Positions 9,760 through 21,523 of a DNA stretch of 64,000 bases are shown here, one piece after another. Location of the stretch: positions 6,374,501 through 6,438,500 of the forward strand of contig NC_056765.1 of NCBI RefSeq assembly GCF_018687715.1, in the 5' to 3' direction. The stretch is from Carya illinoinensis (taxonomy: Eukaryota; Streptophyta; Magnoliopsida; Fagales; Juglandaceae). Below the pieces are notes generated by a model. That model worked only from the letters and a program-made list of their open reading frames with translations. It ran no database searches and was not told the origin of the DNA. Position 1 is the first letter of the stretch. Each line of letters opens with the position of its first letter. The position numbers and the translations under genes are program-made.

Positions 9760-12700
9760 GTCATGTAACTTCCCTTGGGCCTGATTGATTGTTTCGGCCT
9801 GTAAGTTGTGCAACATCTATTAGCTCAATTGTTCTTAGTAGTCCCAATCCCGGAAAGGATTTGCCTTCAACAGTTATAGTAATATTTTTAGAGTTTTTGT
9901 ATATTTTTTATATATTCTACTTATGTGATTGGTTGTATCAATTTTTTTAATACACAATCAATTACATTAATGAAATGGATAAAATAATACACAAAAATTA
10001 TTGCATATAGAATTTTTCATATTTTTAACCTTGTGTTAATGTGAGAGACCTAAGAGAATGGAAGAAAAATAACTATATATCTGGAACAAGATTTTGATTT
10101 TGTGGTCCGTTTGTCATTTTTCAGGTTCTTGAAGGGTATGTGCATGATGCGCCGAAATCCGGTGGCTGTCAAGAATTTGCAAAGAATTGCGATTGTGGGT
10201 GTCAGAATGAATTGTATGCAGTTCTGTTGTGTCTTCACCAGTTTGTGTCTTTGAATACTGATTTGTATCGTGTAATATACTCTTTAAATTGGGTTTGTAA
10301 TATGTTCCTGAAATGTTTGATGTATGTTTTAAGAGAAACCGTGTTTATCAAAAACTAGTTTTTGAGTTTTCAATTAAAAACTTAGAAGTGAAGAGAGAAG
10401 CTTTATTGGAGATTTTACTGTAAGGCTGACAGGCAACTCATCATTCCCACACATACATACTATATATATATATTTTTCTTTTTTTATCTTTTTCAATATA
10501 TTTTTTTTAAATTTAATTTTATTCTTTTAAATTAATTAAATTTTTTTTACTCATTATTTATATTTTACATATTTAACAAAATAAAAAAATAAAAAATATA
10601 ATATATGACGTGTGAGAATAATAAATAAAATTTTTTCTAAGCCATTGGGCAGACAAACTACCGGTTATTGTTGGGTGGACAGAAGAAAGCCACGAAGGCT
10701 TCAGTAAGAGTGGTTTTCGTGGTTCTCCATTCTGGACCCCATGTTGTGCCGTTGAATCAAAGAGCGAAGAGAAATGATCATGTTTTATTGAAAAATAATA
10801 TTACGTATATTTATATCATTAAAAAAATTAATTCTTTATATCAATTTTATATTTATTTATTTTTATTTAAAAAATATGTATTTTATGATTATAAATATAA
10901 TTTTTCACTATATAGAACTACAAGAGTTGGAAAGAAAAGCAAGAATGAATGAGGAAATGGGTAAGAAGATGACAAGAAGGTGGGGTGGGGGTTTGTAGAA
11001 GCGGGGAAGCGGAACCGTTTGGGGGCAACGAGTATTGAGATATCGTGGGGATAAAACATTTGCCCTTTATTTTCTTCGAGTTTACGAGTGATGCCACTTA
11101 TACGGTCATAGAAAATCCCACGTTGAACATATAAAAATCTTATAAAAATAAATTTATAAATTAATATATTTGATATAATGCTTAAAATAGAACTAACATA
11201 TTATGTAAAATTACGTCAATTTATAAATTTATTTTTATAAAATATCCATACAATTATAACACTTCTAGGTAATATTACCTTTAAACCGATCACCAAATAC
11301 CAAAGCTATTGGAAAAATATGGCCTCCTAGAAAAGAAAAAACCTCTATATTTAAGAAGTATTTTATCTCATCCCATTTCATTATTATAATTTTTTAAATT
11401 TTTATATAAAATATAATAAATAATTCAATATTTTTAAATCTCAAAATAATAATATTAAAAAATATTTTTTTAATTTTTAAATTTATTTTAACTCATATCA
11501 TTTCAATTCACTGTCTGAATCACATTACGCACTCCCATTTCAATTTCAGCTTGATCTCTTGACTAGAGTACTCTAGAGTTCCCCTCGGATAATAAATGCT
11601 CGCAACCTAGCATTGTAGCTTAAATGGTTACACTAGATGCATTTAAAATCAGCTCAAACCACTCAATAAAAATGCATCAAAATCACAAAACCGAATAGAG
11701 GAAAATCACTTCAAATTTGAACTTTTTTATTATAAAAGGAGTTATAAAAGAGAAGAGAAATTAATACCATTCATAATTTCTACACTGCATATCGTGTAAT
11801 TTGTCATTTTTATCATTCTATTTAAACATACATTATTATGTGATATAGGAGATGATAAGTAAAATTTTTCAAAAAATAATAGACGAAATAGACTGTGGTT
11901 GTTTCTGCAAAAACACATGGGGCAATTTAGGGTGAAATGGAATGGAAGGAAGGGCTAAAATGGAAGGGAAGAGAGGCTGAAATGGTGGATGTATTGAAGA
12001 GAGGCTGACAAAAAATGGAACGAGCAAAAATGCCAATGGGTGAGATGGGATAGAATGAAAGAGAACAGGGAAGAGAGTTTGCTTTGCAATGGTGGATTGG
12101 TGTAAATAGGCTACTAACACCACATCCAGCCATAAGAGTTACTCCTGGAAAAATATATACGTCCATTACATTTTGAAACAAAATCCTCGGACAAAAGTAG
12201 ATAAAAACAAAAAATTAAGGAAATAATATTTTAATATTAGATAAAAATAAATAATCAGACATAGATTACATTTCAAATTAATTTCTTAAAATAGAAAAAG
12301 TAACATCCTTAGCTAAAATTATTGATAGTAAATGTGGTTTTCACCAAAACCACGTTATATTAGTTAGTCAATCTGCTGAGTATAATTTGAAAATAAAAAT
12401 TTTATGTACAGTTATTTTTACATATTTTTTAAACACTCAACTATTTTGATTGATTGCATCACTTTTTTTTAATATAAAATAACTGTTTTAGCCAATCTTA
12501 TCAATAAAGTGTGCAAGGATTATGAAGTGACTGTATATAATATACTCTTTAATATTATTTCTATTATTTTTGAAAATATAGAAAATACCAGAGACAGAAA
12601 GAGAAGTACTAGCTACAACTATATAAAAAGATTCTATAAAAGTAAACTTATAAATTGATATAGTTTTATATAATGTATTAAATCTACTTTATAATAAAAA

Positions 12701-12844
12701 TATATTTATAATATAAAGCATCATATTAAATCGTGTTAGGTTTTATTTTTATGTTTTTGAAATATCGTTTTAGCTGCAATGAGATGAATACAATCTATGT
12801 TTCTTTACATCATAGATAAATTAAAAAGGGTAATAATCAACAAA
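9760..12844. other. Intergenic AT-rich DNA with MITE copies
   Basis: About 9760-9870 continues the sequence interrupted by the Copia element. About 10125-10340 is less AT-rich and might be a decayed exon, but no family was recognised. Copies of two short AT-rich repeat families lie at about 9893-10012 and 12398-12545 (family one), and 11140-11247 and 12634-12755 (family two, shared with 3212-3330 and 44598-44720). No convincing gene is seen. Confidence 0.5.
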
Positions 12845-12917
12845 GCCGTCTTAGCTCAGTCGGTAGAGCGCATGGCTTTTAACCATGTGGTCGTGGGTTC
12901 GAATCCCACAGACGGCG
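12845..12917 (+). tRNA. tRNA-Lys (anticodon TTT)
   Basis: A 73-nt cloverleaf. The acceptor stem GCCGTCT pairs with AGACGGC, with discriminator G. The D arm holds TAGCTCAGTCGGTAGAG, and the anticodon arm CATGG-CTTTTAA-CCATG gives TTT at 12878-12880. The T arm is GTGGG-TTCGAAT-CCCAC. There is no intron and CCA is not encoded. A T-run follows at 12925-12935. The form is nuclear and eukaryotic. Confidence 0.96.
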
Positions 12918-12924
12918 TAATCGA

Positions 12925-12935
12925 TTTTTTTTTTT
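12925..12935 (+). terminator. RNA polymerase III terminator of tRNA-Lys
   Basis: A run of 11 T begins eight bases after the tRNA 3' end, ample for Pol III termination. It lies only about 110 bp before the start codon of the next gene on the same strand. Confidence 0.8.
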
Positions 12936-13042
12936 TGATTTTTATTTTCTTCGTTGCGTTTCGTATCTTCAGATAATCTTCTTTCTTTCCCTCTCCCTGC
13001 CCAGAAACCCAAAACCCCGAAATCGGGAAGTGAACTGAAAAA

Positions 13043-16000
13043 ATGTTGAACAGCACCCGATTTTTCTGCGCTTCCTCACACACATCTGCCAACCTAAATG
13101 TCCCCCCTTTTTTCTCCATTATTCCCTATGCTCTCGGCAACCAGCAGCAGCAGCATCTACTAAAACAACCCAAGAAAAGGAGGCAGTCGTTGGCCTTGTT
13201 TGCTGCAAGCTATGAAGTGGGTGGGGGCTATCCAGATGACTTCGTAGACGTTCGGGATAAGGGTTCAAGAAACGGAGGAAAAGGGAACCAAAAACTCGAT
13301 AATTCCCAGCATGAAGCCCTCCTCAAAGGAGGGGAACAAGTCACATCTGTTCTCCAAGAAATGATCACCATTGTAAGTTTTTACGCACCCATCTTCTTTT
13401 AGTTTTCCTCTTTGGTTGCTGAAAAAATGAGGGGAAATTACGGGATTTTCACAATAGACTTAACCGAGTTGACACACTCAGAAGTTAAGCGTCGAGCCCC
13501 GAGCATAGTATTAACCGGCGATATTTGTGATTTTTCCTAGTTTATAGAGCTCGTGTTTAAGAATATCTTGGCAATGAGCCAAGCTTGCTGCTTAGTTTGC
13601 CTACGTGCTGTTAGGTGTAGGACTGAACAGTTGGCCTTTTACCTGCTTTTTCTGCCCGTGACATAGTTGGGTTCATTGATTGGGTATTTTGTGCTGATCT
13701 CCATGGTAAATTGCTGTAATTCTATGGTTAGTTGATATTTATATAGGTTGGTGGGAATATGGTTTTGAGTGCATTATATTTCTCTTCTTGTTCATGAACA
13801 ATAACCAAGTTGAGTACTTCTGCACTCTTGTATATGTCCCGTACAGGCTTTTGTCTATTTGATGCTTTATAAAATTTTGTCTAACGATAAAAAAAATATC
13901 CAAGTTGAGCAATTTTATGTGTTTATATTGTTTAATAATCGAGTCTAATTTTGTGGTTATGAAAAATGTCCTATTTAATAATGGTATCGAGCCAAGTCAA
14001 GTTTAACGTAATCAAATTTAAGTTGTCTGTTGAGTAGCCTTGTTCGTTTATACCCCAATCCATTCTATCTGTGCTTAATCACTTCCAAGGAATGCACCTT
14101 TCAGTTTTCAATCTCTGAGTGCATTGCCAATATTACATTTTTTTATCCTTACATGTCTATTGTCAAGATCTTGACTCAGCTGGTGCTTATCTTTACTTAC
14201 TATCATATATTGTGGGTACAGTTGGAGGATATGAACATGGATGAAGCATCTGAGGAGGTAGCTGTGGAGTTGGCTGCACAAGGAGTTATAGGGAAGAGAG
14301 TTGATCAAATGGAATCGGGTTTTATGATGGCCCTAGATTACATGATCCAAGTTGCTGAAAAGGACCAAGATGATAAGGCACCATTTCAACTTTATATTTT
14401 GATTCTGAGCATTGGTGTGGACTATTCTGAGTCATTCTTGAGTTGTTTTTTTACCAAGTATAACAAGATTTCATTTCAACATTGATGTAAAATGTTTTCA
14501 ATAAATATTCATGTAGAAAACATTTCTTACTCTCTCTTTCAACTTGATGCTCATGTCAGTAACCTAGACCATCTTAACCTAGCAACCAACATAATGTTGG
14601 AATATCCGGATGATGCAATTGTCATTTTGTCATGCCCTGTCAATAACCTAAGTTTCTTGTGGGTCAATGCATAATTAAGCTGGAGTATAATCTTCTTTTG
14701 TATTCTTAATATATTGTCTGATGAAAACATGTTTTTAGCATCGTACAAAAGTGAATAGTCAGGTAAATGATCAATACACATGTGATCTTGTTGCACGTAT
14801 GTTCTAATAATGGTTGTTTCGAACTGTATCAGGAGCTGGTTTTACTATTAATCTGTGTAACAGCTTAGAATTAGTTGCTCATCATCAGTATCGGTTTATC
14901 TTTCATTTAGATGTTGCTGTTGTACGATGTTTTAAAGTTTCTGGCGACTACAGCTATGAGATTTAGCAAATGTTATTATCCAATTGTCTCTTTGTTTCTG
15001 TCCAGCGCAAATCACTGTTGGAAGTGATCAAGGAAACGGTATTATCCCATCTTACGAAAAAGTGTCCCCCGCATGTAAGGATGTTCCTTAAGTCATGCCT
15101 AGTTCTATTTCTGATCAAAATTTAGTTCCTTTGCTACCATGAGTGGTGCTTCAGTTATTCTATTCTTTCCTTTCCTAGGTTCAAGTGATTGGCCTGCTAT
15201 GCAGAACTCCCAAGAGGGAAAGCAGGCATGAACTACTACGCCGAGTGGCTGGTGGTGGTGGTGTATTTAAAAGTGAGAATGGCACAAAAGTTCATATTCC
15301 TGGGGCAAATCTTAATGATATAGCTAACCAGGCTGATGATTTACTGGAGGTAATTCCTAGAACGAACCTGCATGCTCTCATCTTCTGGTTCATTATTCAA
15401 GCATTTCAACATTTAGGAAAACACACGCACACCTTAGTCTACCGCTGTCAATTTGGTTGTTAACAGAATGCTAATTTTCGTGGAATTTGTTTCCAGTATG
15501 TAGTCAGGCTCTTTTCTTCAACTTTGTGGTTCTTCTGCTTCTCTCTCTCTCTTAAATAAAACATCGTAGAATCCTTTGGTAAATGGCTTGTAGCTTGTGC
15601 ACAAAGAAAATGAACCTAATTCAATGTGATTGGATTTTATAATTTGAAGAAGCTACCTATTAAAAAAATAATAATAATTTGAAGAAACTTGTGAGATTTA
15701 TACAAATTCTGACCATGTTATAGAATATCCCCATAACCGTAGAGTTTGGAGGACAAGTCTGTATTATACCTCAATTATTTTCCTTGTAACATGGATTGAA
15801 ACCAGCGAGCACTGCAGCCACAACAATATCTAGTGTGATCTAACAGCATGGACTCTTTTTCTTTCCAGAGTTGATGTTTCCCATGTAAAAAAAATGATCC
15901 GCCATATCATTCAGAGCATGAGTTTTTGTGCTCTTTTTTCATTCACAGTCAAATTGCATTCGTAATGTACTTTTTTCTACCTCAGTAATGGGTGATTTCT

Positions 16001-17881
16001 TATTATGATCTTATTTAATATGATTATAAGGATGCATTAAGAACCTTTAGTTTGTGGTTAATTGTTGAAATTTTTTAAATGTAAGACCTTTATGTCTTCC
16101 CTGATTGAATCAGAAGTTGCCTGTATGCACTGATTAAAGTGGCTGCATGAATTGTGTTTGAAGTCTACTTTTTCCCTTAACCAAGCATCACTAACCTTGC
16201 AGACAATGGAAACTCGGCCTGTTGTTCCCGATAGAAAACTACTTGCAAGGCTTGTTTTGATTAGAGAGGAAGCTCGGAATATGATGGGAGGTGGAATACT
16301 GGATGAGAGAAATGACCGTGGTTTAAATACTCTCCCTGAAGCAGAGGTCTGTGCATGTTTTTTGAAGATTTTAAATATGGCCAATTCTTGTGTCGTTTTG
16401 TTCCTTTCATGGAAACATGCTACCCAAGATTTTTAAGTGCATATTGGCTGAGGTCATGGGTGCAATCCCATATGGGTGTGCAAGTTGTATTACTATCAAT
16501 GAAGATAGGAAAAAAGAACTTTTAATATCTATTGAATTACTGTATGTTATTATTATGATGGCTAATTAATATCTGATTCTATTATTATAATAAGCATCTG
16601 GGCATGATTGAAAATCTTGTCAGCGCAGGTAAACTTCTTAACCAAACTGGTAGCTTTGAAACCAGGGAAAACCGTCCAGGAGATGATAAAAAATGTAATG
16701 CAAGGAAAAGACGAAGGTGCAGATAACTCTGACAGTGATGAGGAAAATAGTACAGGTGGAAAGGTTTCAAGTGGAATTGCAGGAAGGGTAGGTTCTACCA
16801 TACTATTGATCACTTTGTTGGTGGTGGGGGTGTCATACATTTATATATGCCTGTGAGCAGTTTTAGTATCATGTTATATTGACCCACCCACATGTAATGC
16901 TTCCCAGAAATCTGTTACGGGAACAAAGCCTCTTCCTGTGCGTCCTGGCATGTTTCTTGAGACCGTCTCCAAGGTAATTCACTTCATATTTTCTAGCAGT
17001 TTATTCCCTCGTGACTGGATTGTTTCAAGCCCAAAGGACTTGGTGATGTGCTAGTATGGATGAATATTCACAAGCCCTTAGTTCTTTTTCTCATACCCTC
17101 TTATTGTATGTTGCATGCGCTTTGAATAACTGAAATCATTACTGTTTAATATATATTCACTGACGTCCAGTATAGCAATTATGCATGGACAAGTAGCGAT
17201 TACTTTTGCCAAGAAAAAAAGTACTGATTACTTTTAATGTCTGGACTTTCTAGGTCTTAGGGGGCATATACTCGGGAAACGACTCTGGCATCACAGCGCA
17301 ACATTTAGAATGGGTAATTCCCTTCTTTTCCTAATAGGCTAATAATCTTTCTTTCATTTTCTCTCGTCCATCCCCACCTAAAATTACCATTACAAGTTGA
17401 ATTCATAGCCAAGATGATAAATTGCATTCAATTTTATTATCTTGGAAGATTTTGTTTTTTTTTTGTTTTAATTGTTGGGAAATACTTCGCCTGCCATCTG
17501 GGACTATAATTTGTCACATCACTCCCCACCCATACTTCTGGAGGGTCCAGTGACACTTGCCAAACTTGATCCGGTGACATTTTTTTAATACAAACTGTAA
17601 AGTCGCCATTTTCTGCTCAAATGATATTGCAACCATTCTATTTTTTATTGGGTTAAGCAAAACATTTGTTTGATTGAATCAATAGACAAAGCTAAATTTT
17701 ATCCATGTTACGTCAGTCCTACTTCAGTCATGAAACTCATTATTATGCTTGTTGAATTATTTTCCATATAGAAAGCTCTTCACTTCACCCATCTTCAAAT
17801 GACTCATCTTATTGTTTGCTTTTATTGCGTGTCCAGGTTCATCAGAAGACACTACAGGTTCTTCAGGAAATAGCATTCTAG
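13043..17881 (+). CDS. Conserved plant protein of unknown function, probably plastid-targeted (9 exons)
   Basis: Exons: 13043-13372, 14222-14377, 15006-15074, 15179-15349, 16203-16346, 16629-16787, 16908-16973, 17254-17313, 17837-17881. They total 1,200 nt (399 residues), and every intron is in phase 0. The N-terminus is rich in Ser, Thr, Asn and basic residues with few acidic ones, and looks like a chloroplast transit peptide. The conserved core runs from SEEVAVELAAQGVIGKRVDQ through FMMALDYMIQVAEKD, SHLTKKCPPHVQVIGLLC, ESRHELLRRVAGGGG and PDRKLLARLVLIREEARNMM. A Ser/Asp/Glu-rich linker (exon 6) precedes the C-terminus. I know this as a plant-wide conserved type but cannot name it, and I see no catalytic motif. 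Intron 2 appears to start with GC at 14378 rather than GT. Confidence 0.85.
15639..15686. repeat. Tiny poly(A)-type insertion with 13-bp flanking repeats
   Basis: ATAATTTGAAGAA occurs at 15639-15651 and 15674-15686. Between them is a 22-base insert, GCTACCTATT plus an A-rich tail. This is the form of a target-primed retroposon cut down to almost only its tail, inside intron 4 of the plastid-protein gene. Confidence 0.5.
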
Positions 17882-20363
17882 CTGTTTTCTATGAGCTGCC
17901 AATTGCCTCCATTGCATCGCGAATCCAGTTTTGATTATCATACACCATCTGATGACAGAGAAGCACGACAGGTCTTGTTAATAGACAGAAGTCAGAGGTC
18001 CAAATTATAGAACTCGGGGGAACATCTCAGGAAGAATGCTTCAAAAGTTACATGCATAAAATGTAGAAGGAATCATTGTTCCATCTATTCCACCGTGATT
18101 TGTGTATGAAAAGTTAAAAAGAGAAAAAAAAAAAAAAAAAAAAAGGAGAGGAGGGGGGGGGGCATCCATGTGTAATGTTTGTCATAATTGAATTATTACT
18201 TAAAACCTCTAATGATAGAACGAATCAGGTCCTTGTATACCTTACAGCAATACTTTTTCTTATGTTCAGAATCAGCTAGCAATGATGAAGATTCACAATA
18301 CAATTAAGAATAGTGGGATGCCATGTGTGGAAAGGGCCCAGTTTAGAAGTCATGTTGATACTGGCATCAGTACAAACGCAGTGGACCTTGGTAATGATTT
18401 TGGGTGTTTGTTAGTAGTAGAAGCAAACCAAGCAAAGGATGGCTATAGATTGTAGATTCCCTCATTTATATATTAGGCGTTTTCCCCACGCCCCCCTCTA
18501 CATTGCCTTTTTCCCTCTGCCTTTTGTGTAAAGCATATTCTGAGTGTAATATGAACTCCCACCGACCAGGATTTGGTACCACGCCTTCTCTATTTGTTTG
18601 GCCTACCTTTGTGTCCTGCAATGCTTGCCCTGTGTCTCTTGGGTCTTCTGCCCTCCATGAAATGACTATTTTTAGTGGGAAAAAAGGAAAAAAAAAAATC
18701 CCAAATGATAAAAGTTGAGTTTGCTCACAGGAGCCGTCTTTTCCAACTAGTGCCTCACAACCATATGTGATATGGAAATAAAGGAGTTTCATGTCTAGGG
18801 GTGCCATCCCCATCCCCCCCCCCCTCCAAAACTAAAATATATAAGAGAGAGTTTGACTACATAACAAAACGATGGGACGAATTTACGTGTGAAAATCTTC
18901 CTTTTTCTTCTCCTTTCCCTTACCATATAAAGTTCGGTGCTTTATTATCTTTTTGCCTCCTTTTACCTTTGCACTATTCAAATTCTTTTAATGGTGATAT
19001 TGAGAACTCTATTACTCATTAAACTTGATCCAAAACTATGACAATGAATGCCTTGGGTCTTCCATCGTTTATTATCTATTGACTGTCATTAGCATTAACA
19101 GTATAAACGACTCTCTTTGAGAAACTCAAAGAAGGTTGAACATCGCTTTGATAATTGAAAATTGCAACATATTATGAAGAATTATTATGATTATTTTTTT
19201 ATTTTTGACCCTCACACGTCACCCCTATTGATGCCGTTTCATGCACTGATATTGTCGTCTCCCCTTCTTCTTACTCCGAGGGTAAAATAACAATAAAAAT
19301 ACTCAAATGATTTATAATTGCAACTTCTAACCTCCCATCAATCAGTCTTCTGTTTTTATTCATCTGAAACGTGACATGCCTCACTGTAATTTCCTTTTTA
19401 TCTTTATAATTCATACATCCTCATTGGTTGAACGTTGGGTAATAATTGAAAGTCACCAACTTAAAAATCTTTGTTAGTACTGCTCGTAGTTCAAGTCGGT
19501 AGTTTTAAAATTGTGAAGCGTCAAAACACGACCGTTGGTCGCATCAGCTCTACTTTTTAAAAAGCACTCATACTTTCTGTCCCCGTGGGCCTCTCCAAGT
19601 TGGAAGATGGCCAAATCATATCCTTTTCTCTTGCAATTACTCAACTACCCTTTCAAAATTATTATCATTATTTTTATTAAAATACATGTTAATGCCTTTT
19701 GTAATTATCTTCTGAACAAATATAATACAAAGTAAAAGGTAATAACTTATTTGTAAATAAGACAGTAAATAAATCAATCTGTTCGATAGATCATCTGATA
19801 TTCACTTGGTTAAATTCAAATCGAATTCAACTCTTAAAAAAAAAATTCATTTGTAAAAACAGATATCTTCTTGATTTGTAAATGACACATACTCGATTAA
19901 ATTAGACTTGACTCCGTTAAAATTTGTTAAAGTTCGCTCGTTTATGCCTGACTAAACTCGATTGCTCAATTCGATTAAAACTCATTCATACATATGTTTA
20001 TGTGTATATATATATATATATAAACTTTTATACTTAAACATAGATAATATGTAACATAATTACTTATACCTATTCACCTATGCATATATATTGATACTTA
20101 AATATAGATAATATATTACGTAATTACTTATACTTATTCACCTATGCATATATATTGAATATACTATATATATATATTATTTAGTTTAGCACTTAATACT
20201 TCTTAAGTCATTAAATTATAATTTTTTTTCATAAAAAATCTAATTTTTCATTTGAATTATTTTAAAAGATAAACTTTAAAATTTAAATATTATAAATTAA
20301 ATTTTACTATTTGAATTTTGTGGATACCGCCTAGATAATGTGTGGTTTAGGTCTTAAAAAGTA
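17882..20363. other. 3' UTR of the plastid-protein gene, then intergenic DNA
   Basis: The first few hundred bases are probably 3' UTR, up to a poly(A) tract at about 18126-18144 followed by a G-run. About 18480-18800 is a less AT-rich block of unknown origin. Beyond 19000 the DNA is AT-rich. Two near-identical stretches occur at about 20032-20080 and 20094-20155 (CTTAAACATAGATAATAT, then TACTTATACCTATTCACC). No gene is seen. Confidence 0.45.
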
Positions 20364-20584
20364 CAGAAATGATTTATGCAGTCGGGAAATGCAGTCGGCG
20401 TGTAGTTGGCTGTAAAAAAAAATTAATACAGGACTTACATGAAAAAAAAAAATTATTTTTATAACTTTTTATAATTCATGCAGGTACCCCTGAATATAAA
20501 ATAATTTTTTTATAATTTTTTTTTATTCATTCCGTACAGCCGACTGCACGCCGACTGCGTTTCCCGACTGCGTGTAGCAAAGCC
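20364..20584. mobile_element. 221-bp MITE with a 9-bp target duplication
   Basis: Inverted repeats of 37 bp lie near the ends (left 20378-20414, complement at about 20535-20571) with three mismatches and a core of GCAGTCGG. The 9-bp direct repeat TAAAAAGTA flanks it at 20355-20363 and 20585-20593. The duplication length suggests a Mutator-type MITE, though the outermost bases have diverged, so hAT cannot be excluded. Confidence 0.75.
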
Positions 20585-20609
20585 TAAAAAGTATTACTCT
20601 TTTTGTTTT

Positions 20610-20668
20610 AGATTTCAGTGACAAGACCTTTCAAAAAAAAAAAAAAAAAAAAGATTTCAGTGACAAGA
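20610..20668 (+). repeat. Tiny poly(A) insertion with a 17-bp target duplication
   Basis: AGATTTCAGTGACAAGA occurs perfectly at 20610-20626 and 20652-20668. Only CCTTTC and a run of about 19 A lie between. This is the mark of target-primed reverse transcription by a LINE, with essentially no cargo beyond the tail. Confidence 0.75.
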
Positions 20669-21523
20669 GACAAAATAACCTACCAATCCATCGTTCCCCA
20701 CGCCAATTGAAAACTACGTCTTCCAGAGGTTTCGCCATAATTCTATTATCTAAAAATTTTACTTATTATTCTCTACATTACACACCATTTGATTTATTAT
20801 TTTTATTCTTTTATTTAAATAAATCTTCCACCATGTAGTGTGTGTTTAAATAAGAATAATAAATTATATATTAATGTGTAATGTGAAGATAATGAATATT
20901 TACTCGACCATTTTTATTACGTCTTAATCATATTATTAATTATTTAACTAAGAATTAAGATGATCTCAACTTTACAATAAATGTTTTAATATTTATTGAA
21001 TGGCCGCAAAATTGAAATAAACCCAAGTACCCAACAACTTTAGAAGTTCAAAAATCTTAAAGAGACGTAGATATGACCGTTAACAACCAAAGAGACGTTG
21101 TGTATTTACTATTTACTCCTCTACAAATGAATGATAAAACTAGTACAAATAAATTATTACCGTTGGAGTAAGGGTCAAACTAGTCAATGCGCATTACAAA
21201 TCGACAGGGTGGCTCCCATCCCAAGTGTTTAAACCTTAAAGGCTACTGGATAGAGAGATGTGGAGGAGAGAGAGAGAGGAACGGAAGGACACAGGAGCCA
21301 TTATTTGAATTCTCTCTCTCTCTCTCTGAACTCTGACAGCTCTACCCCGTCCCAAGTGTCTTCTTTCTTCTCTCCCAAATTACTCACCCAAGGGCCAAGT
21401 GCCAACTACTCAGAGAAGAGAGAGAGTTAGAGAGAGAAAGAGAGAGTAGAAGGAAGCACATCCTTCTCTTGATTCAATCTGCATTCTTTAACTTAGCTTC
21501 GTTCGATCAGAGTCAAGTTTTCG
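20669..21523. other. Upstream region and 5' UTR of the fimbrin gene
   Basis: AT-rich DNA to about 21230, then a purine- and pyrimidine-repeat zone: (GA)n near 21265-21280, (CT)n near 21310-21327, and GA-rich stretches at 21413-21450. Such GA/CT tracts are common in plant core promoters and leaders. The start codon follows at 21524. Confidence 0.5.

Noticed and set aside
10125..10340. Possible decayed exon with less AT-rich sequence
   Set aside because: No frame gave a recognisable family and there are no supporting splice sites or neighbours.
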